A stretch of 64,000 bases of DNA from Parvicella sp964387945 (GTDB lineage: Bacteria; Bacteroidota; Bacteroidia; Flavobacteriales_D; Parvicellaceae). The stretch lies in NCBI GenBank assembly GCA_964387945.1, contig CAYLYX010000008.1, forward strand, positions 1-64,000, in the 5' to 3' direction. Shown here one piece after another: positions 8,148-16,535 of the stretch (its first letter is position 1; every line of letters begins with the position of its first letter). Position numbers and translations under genes: made by a program. Below the pieces are notes generated by a model, which was given only the letters and a program-made list of their open reading frames with translations, was not told the DNA's origin and did no database searches.

Positions 8148-9065
8148 ATGAAGGGATTTTTTTTGATCATATTGAGTTGGATGGTAACAATTAGCTGGGC
8201 TCAACAAGAAGCCAACTTTATTGTGCAATCAGACGATTCTGTGTCTTTTTTTCTTGAGATAGACGGGGTGAGACAGTTGGATACAGCTCATTTTAATATC
8301 AAGGTAACTGGAATAGAAGAGCAATCACATCAAGTGAGGGTGATCATTGTTGGGGAGGAGAAGGTATCTGTGGAGAAGCCTTTGTTTTTTCAAAGTATGG
8401 ATGTGGAGTCTACCATGAAACTTGTCTATTTGAACGAAGAATATAAACTGAGGTATTTTGGTGAAGTTTCAATGGGTGCAGCTCCAGTTTATGAAAATCA
8501 AGTGATTGTACCTTGTAAAACAAGTTCCTCAAAATCGGTATCAGCTCAACCAGATGTTTCTGAAATGACCAAGGTAGAAGCATTGAGCTACGAACTACAG
8601 AATGGAACGAATGTTACAACGGATGTTACGTTTGCTCCAACTACATCTCCCGGAGATGTGCATCCTGTTCAGGTTAGTGATAGTGCTATTCTAGATAGCC
8701 TTTCGCCACTTTTAGATTCTAATGAAGTGTATGATCCAGAACTCTTAGAAGTGGTTTACAGCTACAGTGGTGAGAAAGGATGCTCGTTTCCCAATTTTAA
8801 GACAGAAGAACTAATTGATAGCATCAAGCGTTCGGACTTTTCTTCTCAGAAGATAAAAATGGCAAAGGAGGGAGTTAGAAACCAGTGCATGACGACAGCG
8901 CAAGTAGAAAAAATAGCTCAAACGCTAGAATTTGAAGACACTAAACTTTCATTTGTCAAATTTGCGTATTCCTATACCTACGATAAGCAGAATTATAAGA
9001 CGCTATTAAAGTTGTTTAACTTCTCCAATACTCGGACAGATTTTCTTGAATTTATCAAATCATGA
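8148..9065 (+). CDS. Secreted DUF4476 domain protein
   Basis: A 305-residue protein with a signal peptide (residues 1-19, ending SWAQ). The N-terminal 100 residues look like a beta domain (alternating hydrophobic strands) such as is common before DUF4476. The C-terminal part (about residues 210-303) has the helical DUF4476 pattern: an acidic start, IKRSDFSSQKIKMAKEG, CMTTAQVEKIAQTLEFEDTKLSF in pieces, then KFAYSYTYDKQNY. This family is widespread in Bacteroidota and has no known biochemical role. A T8 run at 8157-8164 lies in codons 4-6 of the signal peptide. The gene overlaps the following lipoprotein gene by 4 bp (ATGA), so the two are co-translated and probably act together in the envelope. 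Confidence 0.8.
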   Translation: MKGFFLIILSWMVTISWAQQEANFIVQSDDSVSFFLEIDGVRQLDTAHFNIKVTGIEEQSHQVRVIIVGEEKVSVEKPLFFQSMDVESTMKLVYLNEEYKLRYFGEVSMGAAPVYENQVIVPCKTSSSKSVSAQPDVSEMTKVEALSYELQNGTNVTTDVTFAPTTSPGDVHPVQVSDSAILDSLSPLLDSNEVYDPELLEVVYSYSGEKGCSFPNFKTEELIDSIKRSDFSSQKIKMAKEGVRNQCMTTAQVEKIAQTLEFEDTKLSFVKFAYSYTYDKQNYKTLLKLFNFSNTRTDFLEFIKS

Positions 9066-10039
9066 CATTTGGTAGAATACATATTTGCGTGCTGATCGCT
9101 TTAACTTGGATGCTAGTAGGGTGTAGCTCTTCGATTCAAGTAACCGTGATGCATCCAGCTGATGTTTCGATTCCTGCAGATTTGGATAGCGTGATCATCG
9201 TAGATCGCACAAGACCTGTGAAAACTGGAGGTAAAGTAGGAAATGTATTGGAGTCGATTGTTACAGGAGAGCCAATTGGTGGAGACAAGAATGGAGTGCA
9301 AAAAACCATGATGCATGCCATCAATGTTTTAAACGATAATGATCGGGTTACGTTAGTTACCACACAGGTTTTTGAAGTTCCAAATATCAATGGAACCCTA
9401 AAGTATGAGATCCCTATTCGATCTGAGGTGATTGATTCCTTAGCAGAGAAACACGGAGCAGATGGAGTACTTGCTTTGGAGTATTTTGATAGTGATCGTT
9501 TATTGAATGGCAACCAGAGCACCTCTGAATCTTTTGTGTGGACGTATTGGCGATTGTATTACCCCAATGATCAACAAATTGTTGATGAGTTTAGGCTACA
9601 GACATATGGGAGAGGTGATTACGGATATACTACGATCATACCTTCTGGTTATTCAAGTATAGTTCGAGCAGGAGTAGAAGGTGCTGATCGTTATCTCAAG
9701 CGTGTTTTTCCCAGTTGGTATAGAGAAAGTCGTTTGTACTACACAAAAGGCTGCGAGGAGTTGAAATTGGCCAAAGCAGCTATTCAGTTGGAAGATTGGG
9801 AAAAGGCAAAGTACACCTTAGAAATGGGGATTGATCAAGCGCATTCTCCAAAAATATTAGGCAGATTGGCCTATAACCTTGCGGTAGTCTGTGAGCAGCT
9901 CAATCTCTTACAAGAGGCTTTGAATTATGCTTACAAAGCTGCCGAAACGGGAAATGCAAAAGCTCCCAAGTTAATCATGATCTTGAAAACCAGATTGAAT
10001 GAGCTCCCGTTAATCGAAGAGCAGTTGAAAAGAGAGTAA
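9062..10039 (+). CDS. Lipoprotein, DUF6340-like, with TPR-like C-terminus
   Basis: The signal peptide ends in a lipobox (LVGC, Cys21), so the protein should be anchored by lipid in the periplasm or outer membrane. It continues with a beta-rich domain beginning VTVMHPADVSIP and DSVIIVDRT, then KHGADGVLALEYFDS, matching Bacteroidota lipoproteins annotated as DUF6340. The last 90 residues (KLAKAAIQLEDWEKAKYTLEMG, NLAVVCEQLNLLQEALNYAYKAAE in pieces) form paired helices resembling tetratricopeptide repeats, suggesting a protein-binding end. It starts inside the stop codon of the DUF4476 gene and is followed by a bidirectional terminator. Precise function is unknown. Confidence 0.75.
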   Translation: MTFGRIHICVLIALTWMLVGCSSSIQVTVMHPADVSIPADLDSVIIVDRTRPVKTGGKVGNVLESIVTGEPIGGDKNGVQKTMMHAINVLNDNDRVTLVTTQVFEVPNINGTLKYEIPIRSEVIDSLAEKHGADGVLALEYFDSDRLLNGNQSTSESFVWTYWRLYYPNDQQIVDEFRLQTYGRGDYGYTTIIPSGYSSIVRAGVEGADRYLKRVFPSWYRESRLYYTKGCEELKLAKAAIQLEDWEKAKYTLEMGIDQAHSPKILGRLAYNLAVVCEQLNLLQEALNYAYKAAETGNAKAPKLIMILKTRLNELPLIEEQLKRE

Positions 10040-10041
10040 AC

Positions 10042-10075
10042 AAAAAAGGCTACCCAATTGGATAGCCTTTTAATT
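10042..10075 (+). terminator. Bidirectional intrinsic terminator
   Basis: A 9-bp perfect stem (AAAAGGCTA at 10044-10052 and TAGCCTTTT at 10063-10071) with a 10-base loop, flanked by A and T tracts. It sits between two convergent genes and can serve both strands. Confidence 0.8.
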
Positions 10076-10090
10076 TGATATCAATTCAGA

Positions 10091-11149
10091 TTACTTAGTA
10101 ACCACGAATTTCTTAGTCAACGTTCCGTTGCTTGTTTTAACAGAGTAGAAATACTTTCCAGGAGCGTAGTTAGACAAGTTGATTGTTTCAACATATTCTC
10201 CTTGGATTTTACTTCCGCTATTGATTACTTCAATGATTCTACCTGTAGCATCAATGATTGTAATTTCAACGTTTTCTGAAGCATTCTCAATACCGTAGTT
10301 GATGTTCACTACATCGTTTGCTGGGTTAGGGTATGCGCTCATCTTAAGACCATTTAAGTATCCGTTTGACTCGATACCTATGTTTTGATCTCCAATTACT
10401 GGGAAGATAGCGATGTTACAATCCAAAGATCCACCGTATGCGAAGTTAGTTACATACCAAGTTCCTTGGTACTGAGAGAATGCATATTCGTAACCATCTC
10501 CATCAGAATCAGCCAAAAGACCAAGTGTGTCTCCTTTTGTAATTACGTCAGAAGCGTTAACACCTACAGCAAAATCAGTTCCTGTAACACTTGCAGGGCT
10601 AGAAAGTGTACATACACTAAACTGAGGAAACCAAGTAGTGTCCATTGCAGACAATAAAATAGTACCTGATCCTAAAACTTGATCTGGACCTGGAGAGTTA
10701 ACAGCTGCACCACCGCTACCGTTATCATTTGCAGCTTTGTTTTCAGCAATAGAGTAAACAGTTACAGTACTAGAAGAAGTAACGTCATCGTTAGTTTTTC
10801 CTACAGCAAGCATTAAAACTTCATCAATATCAAAGTTTAATTCGTCTTCGTTGAAATAACCTTGAGCATTGTTGTTCAAACCACCTACATTAGTACCAAA
10901 GATGAATCCACCTCCAGTATATCCATACTGAACCACAGAACCAGTGATTCCAGCAAACTCAGGAGCAAAGGCAGTTCCTGTCATCCATCCGGCAGTATCT
11001 GTAGCTGCTTTAGTAGAAAACTCTTTTGAGATTTCCATAGTTTTTTGGATCTCTACTTGACCACTCAAGTTAAGAGGCTCCACGTTTTGCGCTACCATAG
11101 CGCTAGTAGCAAACAGCGCTGTTGCTACCAAAGAGTAAACTTTTTTCAT
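10091..11149 (-). CDS. T9SS type A sorting-domain protein
   Basis: A 352-residue exported protein: signal peptide residues 1-20 (ending MVAQ), a central beta-rich, aspartate- and glycine-rich region without a recognised domain, and a C-terminal type A sorting domain of about 75 residues. The latter shows the usual order: MSAYPNPANDVVNINY, a strand with VEITIIDATGRI, then LSNYAPGKYFYSV and final TKKFVVTK. This predicts type IX secretion and surface attachment or release. Two cysteines in the middle (CTLSS and DCNIA) could form a disulphide. Its own cargo function is not recognisable. It is transcribed alone towards the terminator at 10042-10075. Confidence 0.85.
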   Translation of the reverse strand: MKKVYSLVATALFATSAMVAQNVEPLNLSGQVEIQKTMEISKEFSTKAATDTAGWMTGTAFAPEFAGITGSVVQYGYTGGGFIFGTNVGGLNNNAQGYFNEDELNFDIDEVLMLAVGKTNDDVTSSSTVTVYSIAENKAANDNGSGGAAVNSPGPDQVLGSGTILLSAMDTTWFPQFSVCTLSSPASVTGTDFAVGVNASDVITKGDTLGLLADSDGDGYEYAFSQYQGTWYVTNFAYGGSLDCNIAIFPVIGDQNIGIESNGYLNGLKMSAYPNPANDVVNINYGIENASENVEITIIDATGRIIEVINSGSKIQGEYVETINLSNYAPGKYFYSVKTSNGTLTKKFVVTK

Positions 11150-11214
11150 AAGATAATTGATTTATTAGTTTCTACAATAATACGAATAATTCAAAAAGGT
11201 TGCTTCATAAAAAA

Positions 11215-13413
11215 TTAATTTGCGACTTCACTCATAAATTTTAAGCGTACTAACCTTAGTTCTTCCTCAGAATAATCCCCGTCAAATTCATCATAAGCTT
11301 CGTCTATACTATCTGTTTCAGCATCTTCCATAAAATAGTCAAAAACTTCTTCTACTGCATCTTCATCCAGAATGTCGTTTAAGTAATAATCTATGTTTAA
11401 ACGAGTACCTGAAGCTACGATACCTTCAAGTTCGGTAAGAAATTCTTCAAAACCTTTCTGTTGACTCTTAGCAATAACATCCAGCGGGAGTTTTTTATCA
11501 ATGTTCATGATGATGTTAACCTTAGATCCGCTCTTGTTGACAACAGACTTCATCACAAAATCTTGAGGTCTATCGATGTTGTTTTCGACTACGTATTTCG
11601 CAATGACATCAATAAAAGGCTGTCCGTATCGCTTTGCTTTTCCTGCTCCAACTCCAGCAATATTCTGCAACTCTTCCATTGTAATAGGGTACTGAACGGT
11701 CATATCTTCCAAAGAAGGGTCCTGAAAAACGACAAAGGGGGGTACCGATTTCTCTTTCGAAATCTTTTTTCGAAGATCTTTAAGGATTCCAAACAAAGTT
11801 TCATCAGCCGCTTGACCTCCTTGTTTCACCGAAGTGATACTCTCATCACCATCTACATCACTAAAATCATTTTGTTTGATGATCATAAACGACTTCGGAT
11901 TTGCGATAAATTCTTCGCCTTTTTCGGTTAAGAATAGCGTCCCATAAGATTCAATTTCTTTTCCGATAAGTCCTTCAACAATACACTGCCGAATGGCACC
12001 ACTCCAATAGGTTTCTTCTTTTTCTTTCCCAGCTCCAAAATAAGTGGATTGATCATGCTTGTAAGTGACAATATCGTTGCTCTTTTTACCTGTGAGAAAG
12101 TTGACAAAATACTTCATTTTGTGTTTGCCTTCAAGTGTTTTAATGGCCTTAAGTAGTAGTACTACATCGTCCTTACCTTCTACTTTCTCCTTTGGGAATC
12201 TGGAGTTGTCGCACATATCTGCTCCTTCTCCTTTTACCTCGTCAAATTCTTCGCCAAAATAATGTAGCAAGAATTTTCTACGGTTCATTGAAGTTTCAGC
12301 GTATGATACCACTTCTTGGAGTAACTGAAACCCAATTTCTTGTTCTGCAACTGGCTTTCCATGTAAGAATTTTTCCAGTTTTTCAATGTCTTTGTAGGAA
12401 TAGAAGGCAATACAATGTCCTTCACCACCATCTCGACCAGCGCGACCAGTTTCCTGATAATAGCTTTCGAGAGACTTTGGAATGTCGTGATGAATAACAA
12501 ATCGAACATCCGGTTTGTCAATTCCCATTCCAAAGGCAATGGTGGCAACAATTACGTCTGCATCTTCCATTAAGAACATATCCTGATGTCGCCCACGTGT
12601 AGTTGCGTCCAGTCCCGCATGATAGGGAAGTGCTTTTATTCCATTTACAGAGAGAACCTGTGCCAGTTCTTCTACTTTTTTTCGACTTAAACAGTAAATA
12701 ATACCTGATTTTCCATTTCGCTCCTTGATGAACTTAATGATTTGCTTCTGAACATCTTTCTTGGGGCGAATTTCGTAGAACAGGTTTTTACGATTGAAAG
12801 AGGCTTTGTAAACTTTCGCATCCAACATGCCAAGGTTCTTCTGAATGTCTAACTGAACTTTTTCAGTAGCCGTGGCAGTCAATGCTATGATTGGGACATT
12901 GTCTATTTTCTCAATCATGGGTCTTAGCCTTCTGTATTCAGGTCTAAAATCATGTCCCCACTCGCTGATGCAATGCGCCTCGTCAATGGCAAAGAAGGAA
13001 ATTTTAATGCTACTCAAGAAATCAATGTTTTCTTGTTTGGTCAAAGACTCCGGAGCAACGTATAGCAGCTTCGTGACTCCTGCTGTAACATCAGATTTTA
13101 CTTTGGTGGCTTCCGTTTTGTTGAGTGAAGAATTTAGAAAGTGAGCTATACTGTCGTTTTCACTTACTTGCCGAATGGCGTCTACCTGATTCTTCATAAG
13201 GGCAATAAGTGGGGAAACAACAATGGCTGTGCCTTCAGACATCAATGCTGGTAACTGATAACACATCGATTTACCACCACCGGTTGGCATGATCACAAAA
13301 GTATGCTTCCCATCCAGTAGGTTGTTGATTACATCTTCTTGCTCTCCCTTAAAAGAATCAAACCCAAAATAGGTTCGAAGAGCGTCCTTTGGCGTCATTG
13401 TGGTAGATATCAT
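11215..13413 (-). CDS. recQ: ATP-dependent DNA helicase RecQ
   Basis: A 732-residue SF2 helicase that unwinds DNA during recombination and repair. Visible motifs: Q-motif region (FGFDSFKGEQ), Walker A MPTGGGKSMCYQLPAL, DEAH box in FFAIDEAHCISEWGHDF, ALTATAT, and motif VI QETGRAGRDG. The winged-helix region follows, then an HRDC domain (around residues 535-615, with MEELQNIAGVGAGKAKRYG). A 100-residue acidic C-terminal tail ends the protein. The zinc-binding site of classical RecQ is eroded: where E. coli RecQ has four cysteines, this region (TSMNRRKF to ADMCDNSRF) keeps one. Start could be the ATG at 13413 or MTPKD at 13398; the latter is closer to usual RecQ starts. Confidence 0.93.
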   Translation of the reverse strand: MISTTMTPKDALRTYFGFDSFKGEQEDVINNLLDGKHTFVIMPTGGGKSMCYQLPALMSEGTAIVVSPLIALMKNQVDAIRQVSENDSIAHFLNSSLNKTEATKVKSDVTAGVTKLLYVAPESLTKQENIDFLSSIKISFFAIDEAHCISEWGHDFRPEYRRLRPMIEKIDNVPIIALTATATEKVQLDIQKNLGMLDAKVYKASFNRKNLFYEIRPKKDVQKQIIKFIKERNGKSGIIYCLSRKKVEELAQVLSVNGIKALPYHAGLDATTRGRHQDMFLMEDADVIVATIAFGMGIDKPDVRFVIHHDIPKSLESYYQETGRAGRDGGEGHCIAFYSYKDIEKLEKFLHGKPVAEQEIGFQLLQEVVSYAETSMNRRKFLLHYFGEEFDEVKGEGADMCDNSRFPKEKVEGKDDVVLLLKAIKTLEGKHKMKYFVNFLTGKKSNDIVTYKHDQSTYFGAGKEKEETYWSGAIRQCIVEGLIGKEIESYGTLFLTEKGEEFIANPKSFMIIKQNDFSDVDGDESITSVKQGGQAADETLFGILKDLRKKISKEKSVPPFVVFQDPSLEDMTVQYPITMEELQNIAGVGAGKAKRYGQPFIDVIAKYVVENNIDRPQDFVMKSVVNKSGSKVNIIMNIDKKLPLDVIAKSQQKGFEEFLTELEGIVASGTRLNIDYYLNDILDEDAVEEVFDYFMEDAETDSIDEAYDEFDGDYSEEELRLVRLKFMSEVAN

Positions 13414-13478
13414 TTATCCCAAATTTGTTCGAATAAATTTACTACATAAAATCTGTTTTAACCAAATTTTACCCCATT

Positions 13479-16472
13479 TTATTCTGTCAAATTATCGACT
13501 TTATTGTGAGCGTCCTGCATGATCTCATCAGATTTTACTTGAGCTCCATCTTCCACTTGTGAAGCTTTGTTGTCTGCTTCTGTTCTAATTTTTTCTGCTT
13601 TGTCGTATGCAGTCGACTTTGCATCATCCGCTTTTTTATAGGCAGCATTTTTAAAAGACGTTACTTTGTCATCTGTTTCTTTGCGAAGCTTTTCTGCTGC
13701 TTTTTCCGCTGCTATTTTCTCGATTGGGTTTTTGGCATTGTCAACCAATTTTTGAGCCGCTTTGTATCCTTCGTATTTCAATTTTTCTGCTTGCTTGTCG
13801 GTTTCAGTATAAGCCAGTTCATGAGCTGCATCGGCTTCTTTTTCGATATTTTGTGCAAGCGTGTTAGCTTCTGCCCTGATTTGATCAGCCTTTTCCTTAG
13901 CTTCGGCTAAAAGCTGATCAATCTGTGCCTGTGCCTTGGCTAGAATCTTTTTGGCTTCTTCGTTCAGTTTGTCTTTACCTTGATCAATGAGATCCTGTGC
14001 TAAGTTCTGCCCCGTGTTTTTGAGGTCTGAAGTAATTGTTGGGTTGGTTACCGTTCCTCCAATGTTAAAATTGATCGGAAGTTTGTCTGGAACTTGTACA
14101 TTTCCTCCTGTAGCATTGTTCAACTTTCCGAGCAGGTCGTTGGCGATGTTTTGCGCTGATGAACCTAGCAAGGACGAAGGAAATTCGGTATTCCATTGAT
14201 AGTTCAGCGTTTGATCAAAACCTGTGCTTCCTACTAAAGTAGATGAAATTTTACCCAATTTAATCGGAGTTTCTTTCAGTTCTAATCTACCATCATTGAA
14301 GGAGAATGACAAGTTAAGATTGTCAATGTGCTGATTGTCTAGAGGATTTTTTACTGTTTTCAAATGGTCAGTCAGCTTGTCTAAAAACGGGAATTCTTTT
14401 GTAAACTCTACATGGCTAGACTTAAGGTCTCCTAATCCAGTAAGACTTTGGTAAATAGGGTAGTAAAACTCATCCAATTGAGTTTCTAGCTCCATTTTAG
14501 TTGAAAGTTTTCCTTCGCAATATTTGAGAATTGGAGCGTACCTCTCAATTGAAGTAAAGTAGCCAGCAGCATCCTGAAAATCAAGCCCTTTGATATCGTA
14601 AGAGAAATTCGTTTGAGCCAATTTTGGTTCCAAGGCTCGATATTTTCCGCTCAGTACAATGTCTCCATCAAACAATTTCATTTTGAGAGCGTTGAGTTGT
14701 GCTTCTTCGTTTCGAATTACGACCAGACCTGAAACATCTTCAATGGTTGTACTGTCGTAAATCAATTTTTCAATGGAAGTGGATAGTTCAAAGTCGACAT
14801 TTCCTGGAATTTGAAAGACTTCTACCAAAGAAGAATCAATGGCTTCTGTTGGTGTTTCAGTAGCCGAACTTGCAGGTGTGGCCGCCATTAATTGGTCTAA
14901 GTCAGTTACAGAAGATGAGAAGTCAAGTGTCCCTTTCAGGGTATCATTTTTGAGGAGGTACCCCAAATAATTAGATAATTGTCCTTTTAGATGAAAATCG
15001 CTTGAACCAAGGGTGGCATCCATTTTGGCTAACTCCAGAGCTGCTGGAGAGAAAAGGAACCTTACACTATCAATAGCCACAGGGTAAGGCAAATCTTTTG
15101 ACTGATAGTTTACTTGAGCCAATACTAGGTTTCCAGTAGCATTAAATTCGTCATATTTTTCCTTTTCGATGGCAGAAGCCTTGCCAGCAAGCTGCACATT
15201 GGCATTTACGTAACCAGAATAATCTTCTCCTTCACCCAGAGGGATTACTTTTTTCAATTCACTCAAGTTCAACTCACTCATAATCTGTGCCTTTACATCT
15301 GGATCAGAAAGTGGAGTTTTCATGAAGAGTGATAAATCTATTTTGTTCTTTAAGAACTCTAAATTCATGTTCTTAAGATCTACAATGAGGTTATCAAAAT
15401 CTGGTCCTTCTTCTCGTGAGATGTTCAAGTCCATGTTGATGTCCTCAAGTTTTTCTGGTAAGTCAGGGTATTTCAACCAAGCATTTTTTACTACCGTTGT
15501 AACATCAAAACCGGGCATATCAGTATCTGTATACTTACCAATAAGACTTCCGTGTATGTCAATCTCACCGTCAGTTTCTATTGCGTCAAATTCGGAGGTG
15601 TATGCTCCGGGAACGATACTCAATAAGCTTTTGAAGGTTTGGTTTAAGGTATTAAATGTAAAGTTGAAATCCATCAACTGATCGTTCATAAACATGGAGC
15701 CATCAAAGTGAAGATCCAATTGATTGATCAGTGCGTGATTTTCTTTAAAAGTAAGCGTCATTTCGTCCTCAGGCATCGCAATTTCTAAATCGCAGGCGAT
15801 ATCGGCTTTACTCTTTTCAAGGTAGTTGAACCCATCATAGCCAAAAGTGAGGTGGTTGGATTCGGTAGTTGTACTCAGCGTGTAGACAACATCGTCTATG
15901 GTAATGTTTCCTTCATGGCTAACTTCTGCCAAATGAACGTATGTAGCATAATACAAGTCGTTATAAGTAATGTCTCCGTCCGTTATTTTATAGTGTTCTA
16001 AGGCTAATTTGAAAGGGGAAGACGGTTCTTCTGCTGTAGCCGTGGAATCTGTTTTCACGATATCATAGTTGGCTTTACCGTCTTCCAACACTTTGATGTA
16101 GAGAATGGGGTTGTCTAAGATAACTTCATCAATCTGATACTGTTCTCCAAAGAGCGCTTCCCAAAAGTCCAGTTTGAGGGTGGTTTTTTTGATCTGAGCA
16201 AGCGGAACTCCTTCAAATTCATCAACGCCATTAACGGAGATGTCATCGATGGTTAGGGTTAAGTTTGGAAAAGTTGAAATAAATGTAAGGTCTGCATCAG
16301 AAAAATCAAGTTCAGCATTGAGGTTTTCATTTGCTGTTTCTCGAATCAATGCAATTATTTCGTCTTTAAACAAAAACGGGATGCTGATAAGCACAATCAA
16401 GATCAGCAAAAAGAACCCACCAGCCCATAGCATTAACCTTTTCCAAAAAGGTCTTTTCTTCTTCTCTTTCAT
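13479..16472 (-). CDS. AsmA-family envelope protein with long helical tail
   Basis: A 997-residue protein with one N-terminal membrane segment (about residues 13-32) followed by the AsmA start (FKDEIIALIRETANENLNAELDFSDADLTFISTFPNLTL in pieces) and long repeating beta strands. This is the bridge-like AsmA/YhdP-type architecture thought to sit in the periplasm and help lipid or outer-membrane homeostasis. The C-terminal AsmA part (GSTGFDQTLNYQWNTEFP) precedes a tail of roughly 185 residues that is almost purely A, K, E, D and Q, with heptad-like and 11-residue periodicity, predicted to be an amphipathic helix or coiled coil. Transcription is probably from a TATATTCG box ending 7 bp before the ATG. 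Transcribed alone. Confidence 0.85.
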   Translation of the reverse strand: MKEKKKRPFWKRLMLWAGGFFLLILIVLISIPFLFKDEIIALIRETANENLNAELDFSDADLTFISTFPNLTLTIDDISVNGVDEFEGVPLAQIKKTTLKLDFWEALFGEQYQIDEVILDNPILYIKVLEDGKANYDIVKTDSTATAEEPSSPFKLALEHYKITDGDITYNDLYYATYVHLAEVSHEGNITIDDVVYTLSTTTESNHLTFGYDGFNYLEKSKADIACDLEIAMPEDEMTLTFKENHALINQLDLHFDGSMFMNDQLMDFNFTFNTLNQTFKSLLSIVPGAYTSEFDAIETDGEIDIHGSLIGKYTDTDMPGFDVTTVVKNAWLKYPDLPEKLEDINMDLNISREEGPDFDNLIVDLKNMNLEFLKNKIDLSLFMKTPLSDPDVKAQIMSELNLSELKKVIPLGEGEDYSGYVNANVQLAGKASAIEKEKYDEFNATGNLVLAQVNYQSKDLPYPVAIDSVRFLFSPAALELAKMDATLGSSDFHLKGQLSNYLGYLLKNDTLKGTLDFSSSVTDLDQLMAATPASSATETPTEAIDSSLVEVFQIPGNVDFELSTSIEKLIYDSTTIEDVSGLVVIRNEEAQLNALKMKLFDGDIVLSGKYRALEPKLAQTNFSYDIKGLDFQDAAGYFTSIERYAPILKYCEGKLSTKMELETQLDEFYYPIYQSLTGLGDLKSSHVEFTKEFPFLDKLTDHLKTVKNPLDNQHIDNLNLSFSFNDGRLELKETPIKLGKISSTLVGSTGFDQTLNYQWNTEFPSSLLGSSAQNIANDLLGKLNNATGGNVQVPDKLPINFNIGGTVTNPTITSDLKNTGQNLAQDLIDQGKDKLNEEAKKILAKAQAQIDQLLAEAKEKADQIRAEANTLAQNIEKEADAAHELAYTETDKQAEKLKYEGYKAAQKLVDNAKNPIEKIAAEKAAEKLRKETDDKVTSFKNAAYKKADDAKSTAYDKAEKIRTEADNKASQVEDGAQVKSDEIMQDAHNKVDNLTE

Positions 16473-16479
16473 TTCACTT

Positions 16480-16487
16480 CGAATATA
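16480..16487 (-). promoter_or_regulatory. Putative -7 box TATATTCG for AsmA-family gene
   Basis: TAnnTTCG variant on the minus strand, separated from the ATG at 16472 by 7 bases, implying a 5' leader of only a few nucleotides. Confidence 0.4.
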
Positions 16488-16535
16488 TTACATCGAAGTT
16501 AATTCATAAAAGAATAGGGATCAACAAAAATTATG

